DNA of 64,000 nt, taken from NCBI GenBank assembly GCA_037176885.1, contig JAWWNJ010000209.1, positions 62,001 to 126,000 on the forward strand. The letters run 5' to 3'. The stretch is from Favolaschia claudopus. Taxonomy: Eukaryota > Basidiomycota > Agaricomycetes > Agaricales > Mycenaceae. Made by a program: the position numbers and the translations under genes. Below the pieces are notes generated by a model. It was given only the letters and a program-made list of their open reading frames with translations. It was not told where the DNA came from and ran no database searches. Position 1 is the first letter of the stretch; each line of letters opens with the position of its first letter. This document shows positions 53,555 through 63,529 of the stretch, piece after piece.

Positions 53555-54088
53555 CTAAAGTATATTTGGCACTTTTGCGCACCTTGAATCTGTTCCCAGC
53601 AGAAATTGATCAAACACCCAATCACATTCCAAATTGGCATTCGATGGATAGCCTAAAACCGATATTTGAGGAAGGTTGGGCATGCCCAACGTTGAGTTGG
53701 AAAATGTCACAGACTCGGACTGGTATTTGTCCGCTGTTGGCGTTGTAGTCGGCGTGCGATATTTGCGCCGCTCGGTGCGGCGAGGCCTATAAACGTATCC
53801 TGGATGGAGCATCTTATGCTCATGTTTCCTCTGCAGCGCGAGTGCTTCCCACTTGGCGCGTTCCACGTTTGGGAGGCATTTCCACTCTTGAGCAATGATT
53901 TTGCTCAAATCTGCTTGCCTTATGCATCGGCCGATTGTGGACCGCGCAACCGTCGAAGTCGCAGCACGGAAAAGAATAAATGAGTTAGGAGCCCGTTTGA
54001 CATGCCCTACATCGCCCTTCTGTGGAACGATGTTTGGGGTTGGGTCTGATGGTGATGGGAGGGGGAACATCGTCTTCGACATGTTCAT
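53555..54088 (-). CDS. HMG-box (MATA type) DNA-binding protein
   Basis: An uninterrupted frame of 177 residues from MNMSKTMFPLPSPSD. Residues about 28-105 form an HMG box: VKRAPNSFILFRAA, then IRQADLSKIIAQEWKCLP, ERAKWEALALQRKHEH and HPGYVYRPRR. The R-x-P-N-x-F-I-L-F-R opening, the buried W in QEW and the closing Y-x-Y-x-P-R are typical of the MATA-HMG subgroup that includes fungal mating-type and pheromone-response factors. A basic tail (RRTERRKYR) may be a nuclear signal. It is much shorter than regulators such as Prf1; no second pheromone or homeodomain gene is nearby, so mating-type function is not supported. Flanked by TE fragments. Confidence 0.8.
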   Translation of the reverse strand: MNMSKTMFPLPSPSDPTPNIVPQKGDVGHVKRAPNSFILFRAATSTVARSTIGRCIRQADLSKIIAQEWKCLPNVERAKWEALALQRKHEHKMLHPGYVYRPRRTERRKYRTPTTTPTADKYQSESVTFSNSTLGMPNLPQISVLGYPSNANLECDWVFDQFLLGTDSRCAKVPNIL

Positions 54089-54245
54089 TTAATTTCGCGT
54101 TAAATACGATGACTTGGCGGCTTCCGGCGGTGCCACTAGCCGTTTGTGCCCACCGACTCGGCCGTCGCAATGCCAGATGCCCGTAGAGCTGGGCTGCACA
54201 AGAAGGTTCAAGAGACGCAATCGTTCACTCACCTGTCCTCCAAAT

Positions 54246-54384
54246 GTTCTCGGATGGGACAAACTTTTCATAGTACTCGCCTATGTATCCATGCCCAATT
54301 CCACATTGTGTCACCCTTCCAAAAACCTCGCGGCTGAGCGACTTGAAGTGGGGGGTGGGTTTCAGCGACGGGGCTATGCGATTA
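54246..54384 (-). mobile_element. Short LINE fragment related to 46169-46307
   Basis: From GTTCTCGGATGG to GGCTATGCGATTA it follows the LINE copy at 46169-46307 with scattered base changes, including CATTGTGTCACCCTTCCAAA. No tail or target duplication was recognised. Confidence 0.65.
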
Positions 54385-54545
54385 AATCCAAGCACGTCAG
54401 GAGTCTTAGATTTTGAGTAGCTACCCGTCCATATGCTTATATTTACCGTTCTAAAAACTTTTGCAAGCGACTCTCGAAAATTTGACGAAGTCCCGAGATC
54501 AATTCTCGGGAATCTCCGTGTCTCTATGTCACCGGTGATTAGAGA

Positions 54546-54736
54546 GTTTGTGCGAGCGACCCAGGTTGCTTTTCGCTCGCTCAGATCTCCGCAACAATTA
54601 ATACCAGGTGCGAACTCTCAGCGACCTAGAAGAGTATTGCCCTGGGGTGTTCCTAGGTCGCTGGGATTTCGCACCCGAGACCGCTCGTTGTGGAGATCCG
54701 AGCGATTTGATAGCGACCCGGGTCGCTCGCACAAAC
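54546..54736. repeat. Foldback element of about 190 bp
   Basis: Almost the whole stretch is an imperfect inverted repeat: GTTTGTGCGAGCGACCC, GATCTCC, CAGCGACCTAG and their complements in reverse order. TA dinucleotides flank a slightly longer version (GAGAGTTTG ... CAAACTTTC). Probably a MITE of the TA-targeting type. Confidence 0.55.
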
Positions 54737-55177
54737 TTTCTATTATCTTCCAGTCCCTCCGGTGTGATTCATCAAACGACTGTCTTTGAGGTTTCTACCC
54801 TTGGGACTGGCTCGAGTCTATCCATGCAGTGCATCATGAATTAACCCTTTACAGGCTCACTTCAATCATAACACTCACGACTTGACGACTCTTATCCCAG
54901 TGCTATTGGGGAACCCAGCATATTTTGCGGCTTCCGTCGCGGTCGCTCGACAAATTTGGGGCAATGATTATTATGAGAGTAAAACGGCGGCCAGGAATAA
55001 AGAGTAGATTTAAGGGAATAGCATTCCGCTCACCATTTCTCCAAGAGCAATTGCAAAAGCCAAATGAAACTACTGTCTGGCAAATGCTTCGGATTGACAT
55101 TGAACAAGCTTAAGCACCCCGCCTTCGGCTTGTGCAAAGCTTGTCGGGGCTCCGCCCCAAACCCCGGGTGTTTGTGA

Positions 55178-55640
55178 CCAACACCATACGAGGCGTTGCC
55201 ATACAGCTAGACCGGTGACCGTCTGTCTATGGAGGCAAGCCTGTCGATAGACAGACCGGTCGATCTGAGTTTGAATTGCCACGTCAATCTCGGTTACCAA
55301 AAAAGGTTATTGCTTACAGTGGGTGACGTCACGAACAAACAAGCACAACCTTGACCATTCTTCTGCACTGTGAAAGCTTACAATTAGATCCTCAAATAAG
55401 TGCCGAACGGCCTTGGCGTACAAGCCGTTTAGCTACAACAAAAAATCTCGCCATTTGAGTCGATAATGGGTGAGTAAGTGAATAACCTTTTTTGGTAATC
55501 CGATTGACAAGGCAATTCAAATTTCAAACTCAGATCGACCAGCCTGTGTATCGACAGGCTCGCCCTTGAAGCCTTCATACACAGGCTGGATTCGAGCCTA
55601 CCATACAGGCTGTACAGCACATGCGCACCGCTGGTGTTGT
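55178..55640. repeat. Large inverted repeat with internal GATCGACC palindromes
   Basis: The left arm (CGGTCGATCTGAGTTTGAATTGCC and AACCTTTTTTGGTAA-type words, about 55250-55313) and the right arm (about 55480-55545) are complementary with small indels. Outside them, CAGGCTTG/CAGCCTGT words continue the symmetry to CAACACCA/TGGTGTTG near the ends. Probably a non-autonomous element. Just left, at 55112-55170, lies a GC-rich palindromic cluster (CGGGGCTCCGCCCC). Confidence 0.45.
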
Positions 55641-55644
55641 GATC

Positions 55645-57470
55645 TCCGCAGGCGAAGGAAAAGATGCGCTCAAGGTTATCCAAAGGTATGGCGTAATACA
55701 GTCTTCAACTCAGTGTTGGAATTTAAGGGGTTAATAAGGGTAAAATTTGAAGCTAAGACCTTAACCTTAACTAGGGCTTAATAATAAGGGCAAATTAAGG
55801 GTCAAGTTAAGGGCTGATTAAATTTCTTCTGCGCGAGCCAGGACCGCCTCCAGGTGACTGGTGAGTCCTCTTTGATTTTTTGTCTACACTTGTTGACGAT
55901 TCTGTCAAAAACTCCACAAATTGTTGCCTCAGACGGAAGGTGCCGTAAGGAACACAATTGGGTCAGACCAGCTTCAAGCTTGCACGATCATATAAGAATT
56001 GTAATTTAACCAGATAATAGACCAATGCTCTATGGTACCCACAAAACTTTCCCGGAGATATACCGAAGCCGGGCGAGCGAGAAATCAGATTCCGCAAACA
56101 GAATCAAGGTCAAGCAAGTGTCAACAAAGAATTGAGGGGCAACAAATGCCGAAACCCGTATGAACCGTTCTTTAACGAGATGGTCTCTCGGCAGTGCAGC
56201 ATCTCCTTCTGGTAAGTTGAATTTTGTCGTGTTCTCTTGAGGTAGCTGGTTGGGTTCGCTCATTGGTTGACTTTCGTTCATTTCACATCACTGCGGCCTG
56301 CGGAGTGGATATTTACCTGCTTTCGTGCTCTAAGCTCGACAAATTAGGAATTCATTTCCGTTTATCAGCTCAACAGCTTTTGCAACAGCTATGGACTACT
56401 TCGCAGGCAAGCAAAACAAGATGAGGGTTTGTTTCTCAATTTGCTTCCTGCCGTCTCCCACCATCGATCTCCTTCAGCAGCCGTCAACCCGAACGCTCGT
56501 GCCTTCCTTTTCAAAGCTTCAAGTCTTCAACGCTGCTGGCAGCCTGCTGCGTTGGTTTCTACTCACAACTCTATCGATTACACACTGCTTGGTTGTCGCT
56601 CAGTGTCGCTGCGATCTCCAAGAATATCGCTACAGGTCTGATGAACCATTGTCAAGTTTCTTTTCATTCCTCGTCAAACGGCCACTTTGTGGCTTCAATA
56701 TTACCCATCTTTGTCATTCAACATTGCTCTATAGCTGTTCATACTCGACACAATCGAATTGCACTCGAATCAAGCCGTGCCACTGCCTGCCCTCAACCCC
56801 AACAATTTTTTTTCTTACATTTTTTCAACACGGATGGTCTGAGAATGCTGGCAAGCCTAATCAATCAACTCATTGAATATTTTCTGCCGTCCCGTCCCAA
56901 TTGATCAAATTCAAGGCACTTCATCGGAGCTCGAATGACCGCCGCCTCAATATGGTTCTGAAGATTTACAATGTTTGGGCCAACTAGCTCCTTGATGAGA
57001 ATAACAAGCAACACAGTAGGTATTTGGATACAGAGATACTGGGAGACTTCTGACTCTTCATCACTAGATCCTTGAGCTGAATCAAAGCTGTCGTGGCTTC
57101 TGAGGTACGTCGCTGAAAAAGAAAAATCGATTGGCAGCTCGCTTTTCGGGTTCAGATTTGAGTAGTGTATTCCGAGTCCATCGGAGCGAAGTGCAGCTCG
57201 ACAGTAGTGTTGTTGTCGATATTGACGTCAAACTAACACACAGGGAGCAGCGGGACGTAGAACTCAAGCGAGTCCGCCATTTATGTTCATTGTCCATGCC
57301 CCGCGGGTGCCGGAGCGAAGCGGAGGCGTATCTTGTTCTATTTCCGAAACAGCTGTAGAACATGATGTAGATAATGGTTCACGGCATCGCAAAGAGAGCC
57401 ATTGGACCAGAATGCGAAGGAGTTATTCGTGTGCAAATGGTGTTTACTACAGATAAATATGTTATGCAGG
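55645..57470. other. Gene-poor stretch with TTAAGGG-rich words at 55725-55815
   Basis: 55725-55815 holds irregular TTAAGGG/CCTTAA words, similar in flavour to the inside of the hAT MITE at 58838. ATGGACTACTTCGCAGGCAAG at 56391 could begin a spliced gene, but no family motif follows. Nothing else is supported. Confidence 0.35.
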
Positions 57471-57540
57471 CAGTGTTGCAGGGAGGCCGAACCGACACCG
57501 GAAAGTGTGACGCCACATGTCACGCTTTCCGTGAATGTGG

Positions 57541-58060
57541 TAGGGCCTTGTTTTTAATTCCCGGACCATTAATAAACGGTTTTTTAAATTCGGTTTCCAA
57601 ACAGGCCGTTTATAAACCTGTTTATAAACCGAACCCTAAAATTTCGCAAAATCAACTTGAAGGTTTTCAATGCGAATTTTTGCCAAAATCTCCTCAGGGC
57701 TCCTAAATTAACACTCTACCAACACTCTACCATGAATCCGAAGGGTTTCACTGTCAATTCAGAGCAGGCTACCGTATTGTTCCAAATTAGGAAACCATCT
57801 ACCCCCCGAATATTAATTCTTGCAGACGATCTATGAGCAAATGGGTGTATGAATTAGCAATAGGAAGAGTATGATCTCCCCCCTTGAATATCATCACCCA
57901 GTTAGTCTTCTTTACTTCCTCAAAATGAGCAGAGTTTCTCTCACCTTACGTCAGCTAGAAGAATTAAAAACCGATGAAACTGGCCGAGCGTTCAAAAAAC
58001 CGGTTTATAAACCAGTGTTTATAAACCGGTTTACAAACTGGATAAAAAAACAATGCCCTA
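57541..58060. mobile_element. hAT-type MITE nested in the MULE-like element, TSD GAATGTGG
   Basis: 520 bp beginning TAGGGCCTTGTTTTT and ending with the near complement ...AACAATGCCCTA, flanked by the perfect 8-bp duplication GAATGTGG (57533-57540 and 58061-58068). Both subterminal zones have repeated GGTTTATAAACC-like words. Confidence 0.85.
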
Positions 58061-58329
58061 GAATGTGGGGGATTGGATCCCCCACACCCCCTCCTTTTCG
58101 CTGGCGCTGGCCTTTCCGCTGGCGCTGGCCCTTTCGCTAGCGCTGCCTTTTCCGCTGGCGCGGGGCCTTTTTTGTCTGAATTTTGTTCTTTTTTTCCTAA
58201 ATTTAACAATGAATTTAATTTGAAGCCATGAGTACATGAGTTACTGTAAGATAATGAAAAATTGTAAGAGCATTTGCGGGCGCCGGCCCGGACGGCTGGG
58301 GTTTTCGACCCCGACCGCTGCGCGGGGCT

Positions 58330-58527
58330 TCCGCTCGCCGCGGGGCCCACTGCGTGGTGCTTCGCTCGCCGCTATGGCCCACTGCGTGGTGCTTCGCTCG
58401 CCGCTATGGCCCACTGCGTGGTGCAGCCGCTCGCCGCGGGGGCCCACTGCGTGGTGCAGCCGCTCGCCGCGGGGGCCCACTGCGTGGTGCCAGCGCTCGC
58501 CGCGAGGCCCGCTGCGCGGTGCTATCC
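58330..58527. repeat. GC-rich minisatellite, unit 32-33 bp, about six copies
   Basis: The unit starts GCCCACTGCGTGGTGC and continues with GCTCGCCGC. Units differ by a few bases, and the array lies inside the MULE-like element between the nested MITE and the right terminal repeat. One frame reads a repeated PTAWCxxxR pattern, not considered a real protein. Confidence 0.7.
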
Positions 58528-58837
58528 TGTTGGAGGTGTTTGATAGACTAGGACATGTGGGGGGAGGAAGGCCGACTAAAGCCGACACGGAAAGCGTGAT
58601 GATGGTCACGCATCACGTCACACTTTCCGGTGTCAGTTCGAATTCCGTGTTGCAGAAGGTTTCGGTGATACTTACATTTTCAACAAGAATTTCATTGAAG
58701 TTGACATGTACAGCAAGCCTACGGGAGGGGAAATCAAACAGAGGGCTGCAAATGAAAATTGGCTGATCTCCAACCACGGCCACGGGAATTACAAGGAAAT
58801 ATTGGGGAAGCTTGCTTCCCCATTCATCGGTATAGGG

Positions 58838-59380
58838 CAGTGTTCGCCCTTAAGCTTTAAGGCTTAAGATTGGGTCTGGCCGACCCTCAAGGCTTATTAA
58901 GCCTTAACCCTTAATAAGCCTTAAGACCTTAGAGGCCTTAATTTCCTTTTTAGGTAGATAATTCCCACCCTCCAAGGCGCCGAATTCTGTGTGTCTGGTG
59001 TACTAGTGCTGCAGTTCTGACCATTGACAAGAGACATGCCAGGGGTGCCAGAAGATGATTCATTCACACTCAATCCAGTACCAAGCATCATATTATTGCA
59101 CTTACAGACAAATCCTTTTTTTTTTCTTTGCCGAGCTACTTGTATTTTTTCGCTGGCTCACACGGCTTTAAGTGGCACCAGGGAATGCTGAAGCGCTGAT
59201 GGCCGATGTTCGAGTGTTGCCCTGCGGTGCCTGTCGGCAATTTCTTTGGTGACGCTCGGCTTTCATTTGCCAGCATCAACCTTAAGGCCTTAACGTTCCA
59301 GAGGCTGGGCCTTAAGGCTTATGTTAAGACCTTAATAAGCCTTAACCTTAATAAGGCCTTATGCCTTAGGGCGAACACTG
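58838..59380. mobile_element. hAT-type MITE, TSD GTATAGGG
   Basis: 543 bp with ends CAGTGTTCGCCCT and its complement, flanked by the perfect 8-bp duplication GTATAGGG (58830-58837 and 59381-59388). The subterminal 90 bases on both sides are built from CCTTAAGG/CTTAATAAGCC words. No coding capacity. Confidence 0.87.
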
Positions 59381-59629
59381 GTATAGGGCTCAATGCAGAT
59401 GCTTACAAATCTCCGTCCAAATGCTTTGTAAGCATACTTCGGGAACGGCCGGCAGTCAGTCATGCAACTGTCAATGTCACGTGACTTCGGAACGCGCGCC
59501 GAAACAGAATTGACGCTTCAACCTTGCTTCAACCTCATGGATAGATATGTCCTACCTATATAGTATGTTCAGTGGATGTGCTCCCTCTTTTCTTTCTCTC
59601 CTCTATGACGTGTATTTTGGTATTTCTTA

Positions 59630-59949
59630 GGCCCTGTTCGGAAACCCAATTTGCCAGATGTAAGGGCTCCATGATACCGCATAAGGCAGGTATGCCAGTC
59701 ACACCGTCATAATTCTCACGCCCCACTCCTGCCTCCCCGCCCACTTCCCGCCGCAAATTGCAGATTTTTTTCAGATAACCATTAAAATACCGAGTAGTAC
59801 TTAGTTGAGATACTGAGCTCGTCATTGTCAACGACGTGCTACAAATTGAGGGATGTGGAAGACATGGCAAAGTGGTGATGCCGTGACTCAGTGTGACAGT
59901 TAGCTGTGTAGGAACCAGCTGTACGCAAATTGGGTTCCCGAACAGGGCC
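59630..59949. mobile_element. PIF/Harbinger-type MITE, TSD TTA
   Basis: 320 bp with ends GGCCCTGTTCGGrAACCCAA and complement, flanked by TTA at 59627-59629 and 59950-59952. GGCCCTGTTyGG ends and a TTA target are typical of Tourist-like elements. It overlaps a chance reverse frame at 59556-59870 that is not considered a gene. Confidence 0.82.
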
Positions 59950-59952
59950 TTA

Positions 59953-60247
59953 CACTTCTAGCCATTTGCTTAGTGGCTTGTTGCAGCTGATTTTTTTTTT
60001 AGCGCTTAGCATTAGCACTCAACATCAGCTTAATCCTCCACATTATCTTCTGTTACTGAATGTATGAGCCAGATCAATCAGTCAATGCTTTCTATCAAGC
60101 AAAATTAAATTAAATAGGTCTACGCCTCCAAATACTCCACAGCGCATTTCATAGCTCAGGGGCAAGAGCGTGTCAATCGCATTCTGGATAGCCCTGTACA
60201 CCGGAGATTGCCTGTACAGCAACCAAATTTTGTTCAGGTTAACTGGA
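59953..60247. other. Upstream region of the AT-hook gene
   Basis: AT-rich with a T10 run near 59991. A frame from 60170 is continuous with the AT-hook gene exon (MSIAFWIALYTGDC), so the true start could lie here. Confidence 0.35.
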
Positions 60248-61755
60248 ATGGCCAGCAACTTCAACTTACACCTCGCACAGCTGGCCGAATTGCTGAGATG
60301 CAGAACACTGGGAATAGCTGGGAATGCTGGTATTTTAGCAGGACAGAATAAAGACCAGGATATGCAAAGTTCACCTCCGTCACCAACATGTAGACCTCAA
60401 GGTTCAGAGCCACCTCCAGTCGACCCAGGTGCGCGGGAGGACAACAGCTTATACAAGATCAACATCCTGGCCGCTGTTGTAATGGAGGAGGACGCGTTCA
60501 TTGTTTGCGACTTCGCTCGCATAACGCAGATTCATGTTATTAGCAACTCAAGATTTTGGACCGAAGAGGACATGAGCCCAGGTTCAGAGGTGAGTCCGCG
60601 ATCCATCCGCATTAAAAATACTCGCGTTTTGACCTGGCCAATCTCAGACATGGAAGAATCGTCTTTGGACTCGGTACGCAGGTGGCCCAGACTGGATACT
60701 GGAAAAGGACGACGCTCTAGCTGTTTTAGACGGCTGGCGGCAGAAAGTCTTGCGCAAAGGAACCGAAACACCCATAATCGACGTTCTTCTGCAGGCCGAC
60801 GGCCCTGGTGGTGGTATAGGCCAGCATCTGGCCAACGACCTTCTGTTCGGCGCTGCCATCCATCCCGACACACCTGCCGATGTGTTGTGCGAGGACGACG
60901 AGCTCTACGATTCTTTCCGGGAGTACGTTCCTAACTTCATGTCCAAGTTCGCTTCGAAGACGTACTTCTCACGTTGCGGCGGGACTCCTACTACCAGCAA
61001 TCCATTTTCCTTCAACCTCACCTCTGACACCAACTTTCTGCGCGGCTACGTTCAAGTCTATCGCAAGGAGGAAGTCAGGGTGCCTGCTGCTTTGTACGAC
61101 CTTTACCAATCTCGGGGCCTCTTAGACCCGAACCACACGATAGGTAACGCTGCTCCTCTTCCGTTGACCCGAATCTGACTGTGCACAGGCACCCCATACC
61201 ATGGTCAATGGGTACCCACTGACAAGAAATACAAATTGCTGCCTGTAAGATTTTTCGAAGGCGAAGCGAACAACAGGTATCATGTTATCTTGGCCATGCC
61301 CCCGTCAACGTGGAAGGTCACTTACACGACGGTACGCTCCCATTGTCTTATTGGCAAAACAAGCAGACTGACTTCGTTTCAGCCCTGCACCTTCAAGCAT
61401 GTCACTCAAGCGGGGTACGCTACGACACTTGGCCCCGCCTCATTCCGCGAGCCTATGCGTAACAAGCTGGATCCCGAAGCCATAGCCAACTTGTGTAGCG
61501 GAAAAGGCGGACGGCCAAAAAAGGTAAGCTGTGTGTCTTTGTGATGTTTTTTATTGACAGGCAGCACAGGTGCGAACGGGCGAGCGGGGAAGGCCTAGGA
61601 AACCCCTCACTATCGCTACTGTGAAACGAATAGCTGATATACCTCGTTCTGCAAAGAGGGTCAAGGAGGATAAGGAGAACATCGATCCTGTGGATCAGGG
61701 AGAGGAAGAGTTAGCCCCCACCAGACGTTATAATACCCGTTCTCGCATGCCTTAG
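60248..61755 (+). CDS. AT-hook family gene, copy B, intact with a different N-terminus
   Basis: Exons 60248-60589, 60648-61143, 61189-61331, 61383-61523 and 61561-61755 join in frame to 438 residues (start at MASNFNLHLAQLAELLRC; 60170 is an in-frame alternative). From KINILAAVVMEED onward it parallels copy A (9480-11438): DWILEKDDALAVLDGW, IIDVLLQADGPGGGIGQHL, HPDTPADVLCEDDEL, EVRVPAALYDLYQSRG and LPVRFFEGEANNRYH. The 496- and 143-base exons equal those of copy A. Copy A's first 200 residues are replaced by an unrelated short segment. The C-terminus has two AT-hooks, GKGGRPKK and GERGRPRKP, and ends RRYNTRSRMP. Such proteins bind AT-rich DNA; the conserved core is unrecognised. Its 3' end faces the transposase-USP gene. 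Confidence 0.75.
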
Positions 61756-61850
61756 TTGTTTACATTCTATGTATGGTTTTGTTGTATAATAATATACTGG
61801 AACTAGTGGTGAATAGAGTAGCTGAATTTTGCAGTATATGTCTTACGGTT

Positions 61851-62222
61851 TCCATTTTGGGAAGTTGGCGGTAAGGGATGTCCTATTATTACCGAGATGA
61901 GGATCGTGTTCTGGCTACAGATCTCAACTGGAGTGGTTAGTAGGGTCACTTCCGCCTCAAAGAAAACCTAAAGCCCAGTAGGTCTTCTGATAAATGCTGT
62001 CGCGAAAGCTCGCTTCTCTCCTTGCTTCCTTTTTGGGAAGTGGGCGGTAATGCCCATTATTACCGCGACGGAGATCATATTCTGGGTACAGATTTCACCT
62101 AGAGTGGTTAGTAGGGTCACTTCTACTTCAAAGAAAACCTAAAGCCCAGTGGGTTTTCTGATAAACATTTTCGCCAAAGCTCGAGTTTCTCGGTACTTCC
62201 GTTTTGGGAAGTGGGCGCTGTA
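61851..62222. repeat. Tandem repeat, two full units and a partial third
   Basis: Units start near 61851, 62027 and 62198 (spacing 176 and 171) and share TTTTGGGAAGTGGGCG, GGTTAGTAGGGTCACTTC and AAAGAAAACCTAAAGCCCAG. They lie between the convergent AT-hook and transposase-USP genes, and the third unit enters the end of the latter's frame. Confidence 0.8.
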
Positions 62223-63525
62223 ACGCTAAGATCGTGTAGCCGCCCTCCTTGAAGTCGCGCAGGTCGGTCATGAGGCGGGTGTGAATGTGTTGGCGAAGAT
62301 CTTGCAGAGGATGTTGATTCGGAACAATGCCAAAGAAAGGCTCGATGATATTGGCATAATCTTGCGACGCAGCGGGGAAAATGGCTGTCAACGAAGCATC
62401 GAGCCAGCACGAGTTCCGGTCCCATTTGTATCCACCCTCGAACGTGAGTGGAGTTATTACGCCTGTGCGTGCCCCTTTTGCAGGCGTTGCGGGAGTGGAG
62501 CGAACCAAAGCCTTCGCAGTGTCGGGCGGTCGATGATCGTCATGTGCACTCTTCGAGGTTTCCGGGACACGGTTGCCTTTGGTGCGACCAATAAGGTCCT
62601 TCGTCGTTTTCCAATATTCCCGGCTCCCGCCGTAGTGTATTGTGACGCCATCTAAAAAGGGAGAGTGAGCACAAGGGAGAGAGAAATGATGCTGATGCGG
62701 GTGGACTCACGACTCGCCGCATCGTATTGAATCTTGTAGTGCTCAACGTACGGTAACAGTTCTTTCAAGCCATCAAGAACTGCCATCTTCTTTGGTACGA
62801 GTTTCAAGAGTTTAGAATGGCCGGCCTCCTGAGCGTTCGTCGTGTTGGGCATTGAATTCCACAGCGCGGCCTTCATGACCTTGAGCCCGGGGAAGAGCAT
62901 ATGGGAATGTGGCGGGTACATCCACCACCGCATCCATGGTGCCACTCGAGGGAAGTCAGCGATGAGCCTCTCCGCCTGCAGTTCGAACTCGGCTATATTC
63001 TCGCAGCGTAGCAGCCCGATAGCACGATTGTGGAATGCGTCCGCAAGTTCGGGTGGGACGACTGCGCTGATTTTCTTGATGCGTGCGACTTGGCTTCGGT
63101 AGTGTTGCTCGCAGCCTTTGAGCAAAGTTTGACCCGTCGTTTGTAGTTCCTGGACCGAACGCGCATTCGGGGATTGCTCTCTCCAAAAATCAATGAATGC
63201 GAGTATGAAACCATGGTGCTCAGCTCCGCTGAAGTCTATAATCTAAAAAAGACCCAGCGTGAGCACACGCCCCATACAGCGAATAAGGAAGACTGGGAAG
63301 AACTGACATTTGCGAACATCTCGTCCATGATTGCGATGTTCCGCGATTCGCATTCCTCCGCAATACTCTTGAACAGCTGGTAGAAATGGACACGGTAGTG
63401 CTGAGCTGAGCCACCGTCCGAATAGGAGATGAGGGCAGGGATCCAGCAGTGAAGAAACTTCGCCTCGTAGGTGGAGCTAACGAGGAGTAACGCCTTCTTG
63501 TCTCGCCAGATCTCATGTGCGGGGG
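62123..63525 (-). pseudogene. C-terminal half of a DDE transposase fused to a USP-like cysteine protease domain
   Basis: Exon a (to 63308): PPAHEIWRDKKALLLVSS, SYSDGGSAQHYRVHFYQLF. Exon b (63242-62711): DFSGAEHHGFILAFIDFW, LLKGCEQHYRSQV, APWMRWWMYPPHSHMLF and SMPNTTNAQEAGHSKL, the typical end of this basidiomycete DDE family. Exon c (from 62651): DDHRPPDTAKAL, then YKWDRNSCWLDASLTAIF, the Cys box of a ubiquitin-specific-protease-like domain (Cys in NSCW). Such a domain could remove ubiquitin-like tags from the transposase or a host factor (inference). The USP part ends after about 75 residues in the tandem repeat at 62222, so its His/Asp box is missing. The N-terminal half is lost at the DIRS-like junction near 63530. 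Confidence 0.7.
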
Positions 63526-63529
63526 GTGC

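Larger units (their letters stand above)
57482..58646. mobile_element. Mutator-like (MULE) non-autonomous element, 9-bp TSD GTGTTGCAG
   Basis: Inverted repeats of about 55 bases with the core GACACCGGAAAGTGTGACG are flanked by the perfect 9-bp duplication GTGTTGCAG (57473-57481 and 58647-58655). Nine-base duplications are diagnostic of the Mutator superfamily. No transposase. The interior contains a nested hAT MITE (57541-58060) and a GC-rich minisatellite. Confidence 0.85.

Noticed and set aside
53555..54088. HMG-box gene as a mating-type locus
   Set aside because: Agaricomycete mating-type loci are defined by homeodomain or pheromone/receptor genes; none are nearby and the protein is short.
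55725..55815. Telomere-like TTAAGGG words
   Set aside because: The words are irregular, have an extra A compared with TTAGGG and occur in both orientations; they fit the inside of a hAT MITE better than an interstitial telomere.
58354..58551. Open frames across the GC-rich minisatellite
   Set aside because: All frames are open because of the 32-33 bp repeats; the predicted products are repeats of one short string without homology.
59556..59870. 104-residue reverse frame
   Set aside because: It lies almost wholly inside the Harbinger-type MITE and starts outside it; chance frame.
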